Origin: Aureococcus anophagefferens
Lineage: Eukaryota > Sar > Pelagophyceae > Pelagomonadales > Pelagomonadaceae
Direction: 5' to 3'
NCBI RefSeq assembly: GCF_000186865.1
Contig: NW_008705584.1
Coordinates: 25,519-54,249 of the forward strand
Length of the DNA: 28,731 nucleotides
Shown here: positions 19,857 to 26,978 of the stretch, piece after piece
Position numbering within the stretch: position 1 is the stretch's first letter
Layout of the letters: every line of letters starts with the position of its first letter
Notes under the pieces: generated by a model
What the model saw: the letters and a program-made list of their open reading frames with translations, nothing else
Database searches by the model: none
What the model was told of the DNA's origin: nothing
Made by a program: the position numbers and the translations under genes

Positions 19857-21233
19857 TCATCCTGCCCCGACCACCTGCGTGCCAAACTTTTGAATCTGAA
19901 TCTGGATCCAGAGTTGGACGCGGTTTGTAATATCGTACTTGCTCCGTGGCTTTGAGATGCCTCCTAGGGTATTTTGGAGGACATGATCTGAGGTCTTCGA
20001 GATGACACAGGGCCGTGGTTGTGGATCAAGCCCTACGTGCACGCATAAGCTCGCCTCACACTGCTCTTCATGATGGGTGCGTAATTTGCGCCGGATACAG
20101 ACGATCCATGGCGCGGTGGGTCGCGGTTCTCTGGAGGTGGTCAAGGACGTCATGTCTCGTTCCTCCCGGTACGAGTTTTTCGTCGAGAATCCGACAGCCA
20201 GTGAGTTGCACACGAGATACATGCTGCTCAATAATTTCAGCGATACCCCCATATTTCACCATGCCAAAAGAGGGTTCCAAGGGGTATGCGGCGTCACGGC
20301 CGGTATGACAGTCAACAGAAATAAAAAGTGGCCCACCATACTGTGGCACGAATCTCATTTTCGATAAGGTTTCCCCCGTCGTTCGCTTAGCCTCAAGCGT
20401 GTAACTTACACCATGGTTTACCCAACACTGTTTGCAATTGTCTGCGAGAGGCTTGATGTCAACTGGCTGTCCATCTGTCTCCGAAGCTGTCAGAACTGCC
20501 TGTACATTATTTCCAGTCATGCCCAGGACAAGGTTGTGACCTAGCGCCAGGTAGTGGCGTTGGCCAGGGCGACCTGAACAAGCTGAAGGTGAAGATATTG
20601 GCCACCCGCAGCGTATGCACTGCCTCCAGGTAAGGGGAGCTTTCGGTGAAATGTTTGGATCATCTTGCACGGAGCCTAGGGCCACCCGCAGACGTTTCGC
20701 AACGCGTTTTTGATTTGGCATCTTTCGTGACACGAGCCGTGAGTGCAGCAAAACTCGGTGAGATGACGCACACACACTTCCCAGGTGATCGCGCACCTCC
20801 AGTATTACATACAACTACACCAAATAATGCTCAGGTGCTGAGTTGACAAGCTATGATGAAGTACCTCAAATCCTCCTGCTCGCAACCCTGCTTCGTTGCG
20901 TGACGATGAGCTGGGTTGTTGAGGAATCGAGGGGACATAGCGCAATAGCATGTCAGTGGTCAAGGGCGGTTGGCACCGTGCAAGTCCTCTGATCAATTTC
21001 GCCAACTGGTCTTTGAATGCACGGTTATCATTGAAGCGTTGCGAAATATCAGCCTCTACCTCGAGAATCACCTGGATAGAGAGCTGGCGCTCCTCAATAG
21101 ACTGTCGCATGAGAATTTTAACGCCCGCTGTGTAGACTTCTAGAGACCTAGACTCGGATTGGAAGCATATTAGACAGGGCCAGTGTAAAAAACGACCATA
21201 TGGCTGGCGCGCGCCATAGGAATTATTAATCAT
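19857..21233 (-). CDS. Unrecognised protein, three exons
   Basis: Exons: 21233-20865, 20796-20103 and 20032-19857, with GT-AG introns of 70 or fewer bp (donors GTACTT and GTCTGT). The frame closes exactly, giving about 412 aa. ATG 21233 is the first in-frame ATG; the open frame extends further upstream only with non-ATG codons over a repeat. The sequence starts with an aromatic/Cys patch (HWPCLICFQSE) and an amphipathic region (SIEERQLSIQVILEVEADI). Next comes a basic segment (RKMPNQKRVAKRLRVAL), then two Cys pairs (CIRCG; CKQC) that could bind zinc. The rest is a mixed alpha/beta region (FVPQYGGPLFISVDCH, GRDAAYPLEPSFGMVKYGG). It ends with VQLWIQIQIQKFG. I do not recognise a family. It lies between TRAPPC8 and the STAND gene on the same strand. 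Confidence 0.5.
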
Positions 21234-21261
21234 TAATCTGCGGTCGCCCGGCGGGAGGTCC

Positions 21262-21279
21262 TCATAGAGGTCCTCCGTC
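21262..21279 (+). repeat. Dispersed 18-bp repeat, copy B
   Basis: Identical to 3429-3446, again followed by a CGCGCGCG run and GGACG. It lies 29 bp upstream of the presumed ATG of the 19857-21233 gene, so it is in its leader or core promoter. Confidence 0.7.
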
Positions 21280-21398
21280 CGCCGCGCGCGGGGGTCACAA
21301 CGGACGCCCACTGGCAACGGACGTCCAACGGACGTGGGAAAATTCGTTTAGAATATTTGTTTTTCACACTGGACAGGACGCTATACATTGCCAACAAA

Positions 21399-21447
21399 GG
21401 ACTGTAAGGCCCTTCACCTACTAAATACTAGGTAGATGTTACAGTCC
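21399..21447. repeat. Nested inverted repeat (stem-loop)
   Basis: GGACTGTAA (21399-21407) pairs with TTACAGTCC (21439-21447). Within the 31-nt loop, ACCTA and TAGGT can form an inner stem. It could be a small structured RNA, a terminator-like element or a decayed insertion; nothing decides. Confidence 0.5.
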
Positions 21448-22220
21448 GCTCCCGCCTAGTAGCCTAGGGTCACTAGCGCGGGCACTCAGCCTGGTTAACA
21501 CCAGGGCGGCCTTCGCTAGATCATGATGTGAGATAAGATAAAACGGAAGATACGGCGACGCGTATCTACCAACCAAAGATACAGTGAGATAAACAGGGCG
21601 GATATGTGCACTGCAATTTGAGCTTCAAGCTAAGCTAAAGGTAGATATTGACGGCGGAAAGCCCGCCACAATGGCCCCCAAACTTGATTCATACCGTCCG
21701 GCGCAACCCGTAGTTGCAAAACCTCCGGCATCACCATACCCAACTAGAGCATGACAACCAATGCATTACCCAATTCACATAGCCTTAATCACCAAGTGGG
21801 CCGAAGTTTCGGGGCCTGTGATCAATGGAGAACTGCGGTGAATGGTGATGCCCGCAGATAGCCACTATGGTAGCGGGGCGCTTACCAATCAACGAACGGA
21901 GCGCTGTGGCCGGAATCCGACGCAGACGTACCACCTTCGGCAGCAGAAGGCCGCAGCCTAGGTCGGGGCGCGCCTGTGCTCCCGTACGAGGCTGGCGGGT
22001 TCTAGGCTTGTGGTAAGATGGGCTGCCTTGTCTAGTGTGGAAGGAAGGCAGCGCCACCGGAGCCGGCCAGGAGCCGATGGGAAGCTCCCCGGCGTCAGCG
22101 GCATCGGGGACGAAGAACGAGACACAGGATCGTCTTGGACATACCCATTGCATGCTCTTGCCCCATGAATGTTCTCGGCATTGTTGGTCGCAAGCACCCT
22201 AGGTAGGGTGGTGCTGTCCC

Positions 22221-22250
22221 GGAACACAGACAGCTGGAACACAGACAGCT
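22221..22250 (+). repeat. Tandem 15-bp duplication
   Basis: GGAACACAGACAGCT is repeated twice head to tail with no spacer and is followed by GCAG. Apparently a recent slippage or duplication event. Confidence 0.85.
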
Positions 22251-22463
22251 GCAGTAAAAGCCAACTCCACGATGCCAGTTCGATGCTAGCCAAGGACCAT
22301 CTACAACGCAGGCCCGTCCTGCTGCTTTCAAACACGCCCCGCTAGCCAGATATTCTAGCCTGCTACAGCTCGTACTTTACCTGACTTTTGTGGAAACGCC
22401 TTGGGACCAAAATGTGGTAGGTTTGCCTCACTAGCACGATGGTAATAATGCGGCGTGGTGCGA

Positions 22464-25400
22464 CTACTGGGGACTTAAACGAGCAAGCCTCCGTTGGACC
22501 GCACGCACATTTTTGTGAGCTTCGCGTTTCACGTCACTTCGTGTTGCGATGTCACCTGTGAGGTCACAAATTCTCACAGCCTGGACATAATCTTTGGAAA
22601 ACTCACCATCATCAACGACTGGGTTAGAATCTGGGTCTTCGTGCAGCATTCGTGTCTCATCGGGAGCCTTGGCCGGAAGCCGATGTGCGATGAGTGCCTT
22701 GGGAGTTTCAAACTGTTCCAGGGCTGCATCCAGTTCAGGAGCGCGCATCAATTTTTCGTATCCAGACGATGTCTCCCGAAAGTTGGACTGGTGCGGGTCA
22801 CCGATTTTCTGAGCAGTCTTATCCTTCTCCTCCATGAGCGCCTCCAAGACACTTTCAACCTGATGAATTATCTCATTGACGGGAGTGTCCTGGTCCGGTG
22901 GTGGAATACCAAGAGTAGTGCAAACATGTTTAATGCCGCCGAAGGCAGCTTGGCGTAGACGCTCGGCGGCGAGCGCAGTTTCACGGGCGTGCTTGTGGTG
23001 ACCTAATTGCACAGAGAGCCGAATTTGAAGCTCTCTTGCCTCGCGTGAATTCGAACCCACAATTGACTGTGAGTCATATCGCACTTGTTCCAGCTCAGCT
23101 TCGACAATGTTCAGTGTCCTTTTGAGTTCTCGCTGGCGCAGTTCTGCGGCATTGTGTAGGGATCGCATTTGTGTCTGTAAGGTCTGCGCGTTATAGAATT
23201 TACCAAAAAATTCCTTGATATCCGTGATAAACGTACGCTTGCGAATGAGATCAGCGTACTCTTCCCAGCAACTTGCGAGGTCCAGTAGGATACCGTCCGA
23301 AGCATCTTCAGTGGCAGAGAGGCACGACCCTTGATCTAGAACTTCACGTCGCAGGTATGCATTTTGATTTCGTCCGACAATCCGCTTGGGCGGGCGCCCC
23401 TGGATGCCGTTTTCAGAGCCACTTATTCTCACATCCCTTTTAGTACTACCATCGTTGACCAGACTATCTGTAAGCTTGGGTGAGATTTCCTTCTCTCGCT
23501 GTTGGTTCAGTTCCGCCTCTTTGACTGACATTGACTGCAAATGTTCACGTTGGCGAATGCGTTGCACGAGCATGTCGTTCTGAAGCACTGTCATCTCTTG
23601 TGCCGCATGCTGGAGGACTTTGTTATTAGCGGCAAAGTCGTGGGATTCGAATGTTGTTTCTCGAAGCCGCTGCCGCACCTCTCGTATGAACAGGGTGTCT
23701 TGGGTAAGCTTAGCCTCAAGTTCGCCGATGAGTGCCTGGCTATGTGCCGGATGACGCTCGCACATGAGCTTTACGCATTCATAATTCTTATATAGTAGCT
23801 TGGCCATTTTGTGCCCGCGAATAGTCTGTTCCAGTCGCCTAACCAGCCTATTCAGCTTAGCCTCAAGATCACTGGTGGACAGGTGCATCTTGCTCAGCTC
23901 GAGCATCTCGTCGTGTGTGCGGTTAAACACGCGGCCAAGATTAACTCTTTCTTGCCTTAGCTGGTCCAACTCAGAGCGATACGACCCAATATTTGTTCTG
24001 AGTTGCTCGACCCTGACAGCAAAGTGGTCAATGTAGCCTGTCTTAGATTCCAAAGACTCTTTCCCAGTCAATCTGTCTTGATTCGTTGATTGCTTGGACG
24101 ACACCTTGCACTTTTGTGCTGATCTATTGATAGCCGCGGCCGCAATCGGTCCAGGAACGATGTGTAGATTTCCTGGCTCCTTTCCAGGCGAAAAAGTACG
24201 AATTTCAGGGAGCCTGGCGCCGACAATCGCGGCGGCAGCCGCCGCCGCCATCTGAGCAGAAGAGAGATTCCGACTACATGACGCCATCAGCTGACTTTCG
24301 GCGGGTTTCACCTTGCTATCAACAACAGATAGCCGACCCTCAATACTCTTCCCAGGCGCAGCTCCATTCTGCTCTTGGCGAGTTTGGTGAGCAACTCCCT
24401 GGAGAAACCTTTCACCACAGTTAGCCAGTGATACCCATGGAAACTGGATCCACATCCATCTGTGATAGAAATATGTGGAACATAATGGGATTTCTTCATT
24501 TACTTTCATCGGGGTGTCCATTGCAGTGGGCTTGGCACCCAGTGAACCTTTGTCAGTGGAGGCTTCTACATGCGGGGTGTTCAGAACCGAATTCCCGTCT
24601 TTATCTCGGGAGAGAAAAGGAACGCCAAGACTCGCGAGATCTTCATTGGGGATTGTTGGATGGACAAACTGAGGTACATCTGCCGCCTCTTCCAACGACA
24701 GGGTTGCGAACTCGAGCATGAAGTCAGCTATGTGAAGGATAACACTAGCCAGTTCATCGTCCGAAGGAGAATGAACAAACTTGTAGTCATCCACTGACCG
24801 TACGTACTCGTCCACGACATCCAAGCACGGGCGAGGTGGCTGGGCGCATCGCATAGTGTCATCAAACTCCCCGGTCACCAATTTGCGGATTGGAGCTCCT
24901 GTATTTGAACATGCGGTCAAGCTTGCCCATAAGTTCAAAAACTCCGTCTTGTGTGCCGCTGTCCACCACAAACGGAACATTTGTACGTCAACGAGGGCAG
25001 CTCGGAGCCTTGACCAGCTTCCGCTCACCTCAAGGTGATATGGGAGCGCATCGAGCTTCCGATCGCACGGGGGCAGCTTACCAAAATATCTCGCCATTAG
25101 TTGATGAGCGCGAACGTGGACTTCCGGAGAGCGGATGTACTCATTGTAGACTACGACTGCGTAATCCTCGTGAGAGAAATTCCGCAATCCATTAACGGAG
25201 AATGTGTAGTCTCTGAGAACTCGGCGAATACATTCACGTTGTTCAAGGGGCAAAGGATCGCTGGTGGCAAGCTCAACAATCCCCCACATTTCTGCATCAC
25301 TTAGCCCATGTCGTGAAGCAAACAAGGCTGTCAAAACGCGAGCGAATATGTTAGCGGCATCGCTCTCATCCCTAGTAGGCTGATTAGTTGTCCCGGCGAC

Positions 25401-26456
25401 CCTCTGTAGAGCTGCTGAGGGGGGCTCTGTTTCTGTCGACACCAGAGTCAAATCCACATAATCACTGCAGAGTTCAAGGACGCGAGCAATCAGCTGTGAA
25501 GAAGTCTCAGCGGCGAGACAAACGTCAATCTGCTGGTCTACAGGCACCTCGGACATTTCGAAGCCTAGTCGAAGAGCGTAGAGTATCGTGCGTAAAAACA
25601 AAGGTTGTGATGATGCTTTGGCAGTCACAAGCCGAAATTGTTGAGCTTGTTCTAGTGATTGTAGTGCTTGTTGGTTCACCTTGAGGAAGCTCCCAATGAT
25701 GAGGTGACGAACCTCTACTGACAACGGCTGTAAGCGGATAGTAGGGCACTTTCGCCGACGCAATTCAGTGTATGTTCGGTGAACACGGGATCCTTCATCA
25801 TAAAAATCATCTGGTAATGATCCGTTTTGTTCGAGCTCAACAGTAGACACGATAATTCTAACCCCTTGTGGTAATTCGGTTGGGAGCCAATGGAGAGTGT
25901 CAGCGGCACTCGACTCGCCTCGAAGCCGATTTACAGCGTCCATGACAATGACAATACGAGCAGGGAATTGCTTCTTTGCAGCCGCTGCTAGGAATCTGTT
26001 CAACGACCATCTAAGGCGTTCTTCAGAAGTAGGTACTTCCATTTCTCTCAGCTGGAAATGCTCTTTGAGGGCCGACTCAAGACGATAGAGCAAGTGTGCC
26101 AGCTGCTTGGAGCGCGGCGAGCAACCCACAAAATGTTGGAAAAGAAATTCATCACGATGCTTCATTTTTCTGCGGCGATTGACCCAGTTCGCGAGGAGAG
26201 CACTCTTTCCACATCCAGTCGATCCAGTGATTACGAGCGGCAACTTGGCATCGCCTTCGATGGTTTCAGCGTGGCTATCAAGCGCATCAAAGGCAGCTTC
26301 GTTACCAGATTCATAAATGTAATCTGAGCTGCGGCTGGCTGCAAACGCCTCGTGCTCATCTTCATAATCAATACCGGCTACGCCACCGCCTCTGGTCCTA
26401 GGCATGAGCTCATGGCCTTGCAAAGCAGCTCGAGCCATAGGACGGCTAATTTGCAT
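22464..26456 (-). CDS. NPHP3-like STAND NTPase fused to long coiled coils
   Basis: A single exon of about 1330 aa. Residues 71-180 form a P-loop NTPase: Walker A GSTGCGKS (78-85), FQHFVGCS, Walker B RIVIVMDA (167-174) and LHWLPTELPQGVRIIVSTVE. This order and wording resemble the NTPase of nephrocystin-3 (NPHP3) and related NACHT/STAND proteins. A helical region follows (CLDVVDEYV, LEFATLSLEEAADVPQF), then an Ala-rich linker. Coiled coils span roughly 805-990 (VRVEQLRTNIGSYRSELDQL) and 1065-1185 (AELRQRELKRTLNIVEAELEQV). The piece GGIKHVCTTLGIPP with VNEIIHQVESVLEAL recalls outer-dynein-arm docking-complex coiled coils. NPHP3 itself has its coiled coil before the NTPase and TPRs after it; I see no TPRs here. 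I take ATG 26456 as the start, because the open frame beyond it translates the TATATAAAA tandem repeat. A cilium role is inference. Confidence 0.78.
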   Translation of the reverse strand: MQISRPMARAALQGHELMPRTRGGGVAGIDYEDEHEAFAASRSSDYIYESGNEAAFDALDSHAETIEGDAKLPLVITGSTGCGKSALLANWVNRRRKMKHRDEFLFQHFVGCSPRSKQLAHLLYRLESALKEHFQLREMEVPTSEERLRWSLNRFLAAAAKKQFPARIVIVMDAVNRLRGESSAADTLHWLPTELPQGVRIIVSTVELEQNGSLPDDFYDEGSRVHRTYTELRRRKCPTIRLQPLSVEVRHLIIGSFLKVNQQALQSLEQAQQFRLVTAKASSQPLFLRTILYALRLGFEMSEVPVDQQIDVCLAAETSSQLIARVLELCSDYVDLTLVSTETEPPSAALQRVAGTTNQPTRDESDAANIFARVLTALFASRHGLSDAEMWGIVELATSDPLPLEQRECIRRVLRDYTFSVNGLRNFSHEDYAVVVYNEYIRSPEVHVRAHQLMARYFGKLPPCDRKLDALPYHLEVSGSWSRLRAALVDVQMFRLWWTAAHKTEFLNLWASLTACSNTGAPIRKLVTGEFDDTMRCAQPPRPCLDVVDEYVRSVDDYKFVHSPSDDELASVILHIADFMLEFATLSLEEAADVPQFVHPTIPNEDLASLGVPFLSRDKDGNSVLNTPHVEASTDKGSLGAKPTAMDTPMKVNEEIPLCSTYFYHRWMWIQFPWVSLANCGERFLQGVAHQTRQEQNGAAPGKSIEGRLSVVDSKVKPAESQLMASCSRNLSSAQMAAAAAAAIVGARLPEIRTFSPGKEPGNLHIVPGPIAAAAINRSAQKCKVSSKQSTNQDRLTGKESLESKTGYIDHFAVRVEQLRTNIGSYRSELDQLRQERVNLGRVFNRTHDEMLELSKMHLSTSDLEAKLNRLVRRLEQTIRGHKMAKLLYKNYECVKLMCERHPAHSQALIGELEAKLTQDTLFIREVRQRLRETTFESHDFAANNKVLQHAAQEMTVLQNDMLVQRIRQREHLQSMSVKEAELNQQREKEISPKLTDSLVNDGSTKRDVRISGSENGIQGRPPKRIVGRNQNAYLRREVLDQGSCLSATEDASDGILLDLASCWEEYADLIRKRTFITDIKEFFGKFYNAQTLQTQMRSLHNAAELRQRELKRTLNIVEAELEQVRYDSQSIVGSNSREARELQIRLSVQLGHHKHARETALAAERLRQAAFGGIKHVCTTLGIPPPDQDTPVNEIIHQVESVLEALMEEKDKTAQKIGDPHQSNFRETSSGYEKLMRAPELDAALEQFETPKALIAHRLPAKAPDETRMLHEDPDSNPVVDDGEFSKDYVQAVRICDLTGDIATRSDVKREAHKNVRAVQRRLARLSPQ

Positions 26457-26475
26457 GGCGTTGCACAGTTTCTTT

Positions 26476-26505
26476 CTTAGATATATAAAACTTAGATATA
26501 TAAAA
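26476..26505 (+). repeat. Tandem 15-bp repeat containing TATATAAAA
   Basis: CTTAGATATATAAAA is repeated twice (26476-26490, 26491-26505). It lies 20-49 bp upstream of the presumed ATG of the STAND gene on the opposite strand. Confidence 0.85.
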
Positions 26506-26613
26506 CTTCTGTAGTTCACGCCAGTAGGTCAATCCACGTAACTCCCACAGCTTCCTCACGGCAAATCTTCTGTAGTTCACGCCAGTAGGTCAATCCACGT
26601 AACTCCCACAGCT
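26506..26613 (+). repeat. 47-bp direct repeat, two copies, period 61
   Basis: CTTCTGTAGTTCACGCCAGT and the following 27 bases recur identically at 26506-26552 and 26567-26613, separated by a 14-bp spacer. Perfect identity suggests a recent duplication inside the divergent promoter. Confidence 0.88.
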
Positions 26614-26897
26614 GCCTCTGCGAGGGGGTACGCCTTGCCGGCCCGAACCAGCGACCCCACGCTCTCTAACTCTCAAGTTGCCTCAATTAATAGGACTAGC
26701 GCTACCTTGGCGTTATCTTCGGCGTGGCCATAAGTATCATAATGATTGTATTGTGCAGCACACGTCCCGCCCTGATGAATACTTACTTACTTATTTCGAG
26801 TGGGCCGGCCCAGGCGTACGTTGTCTGCCACACTGCTAGCACTGTGGTTGTTTTGCACACTGGTAAACGTGGGCTTGGTTCTCGATTCAAGATAATT

Positions 26898-26963
26898 AAA
26901 ATTTTTAAAGGTCCCATGACTAGCAAAACTAAAAATTTTAAAGGCCCCATGACTAGCAAGACT
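26898..26963 (+). repeat. 33-bp tandem duplication just upstream of APC4
   Basis: Two copies (26898-26930 and 26931-26963) of AAAATTTTTAAAGGTCCC followed by ATGACTAGCAAAACT, differing at three or so positions. The period is exactly 33 (eleven codons). The end lies 15 bp before the APC4 ATG. Confidence 0.85.
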
Positions 26964-26978
26964 TAAGTGACTGATAAT

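Larger units (their letters stand above)
21280..22463. other. Intergenic region
   Basis: No credible gene. Minus-strand open frames at 21785-22335 have no recognisable domain, and one translates the tandem repeat at 22221-22250. A nested hairpin lies at 21399-21447. The 3' untranslated region of the STAND gene should lie at the right end. Confidence 0.45.
26457..26978. promoter_or_regulatory. Divergent promoter region between the STAND gene and APC4
   Basis: The 522 bp between the two ATGs are transcribed away from in both directions. They contain three independent tandem duplications (26476-26505, 26506-26613, 26898-26963) and two TATATAAAA boxes. The TATATAAAA orientation reads towards APC4 but lies about 490 bp from its ATG. 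Confidence 0.6.

Noticed and set aside
21785..22335. Minus-strand open frames of 122-125 codons
   Set aside because: Low similarity to anything, and one includes the 15-bp tandem duplication; no splice or start context.
22464..26456. Antiviral or immune STAND/NACHT defence gene
   Set aside because: The NTPase wording fits nephrocystin-3, the host is a eukaryote with axonemal neighbours, and no sensor or effector domain of known defence STAND proteins is visible.
26457..26519. N-terminal extension of the STAND protein (MNYRSFIYLSFIYLRKKL...)
   Set aside because: It is a translation of the tandem CTTAGATATATAAAA repeat on the other strand; ATG 26456 is the better start.
26724..26966. 80-codon plus frame ending FKGPMTSKT repeats
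   Set aside because: The repeats are the 33-bp tandem duplication in the promoter; the frame ends before APC4 and has no domain.
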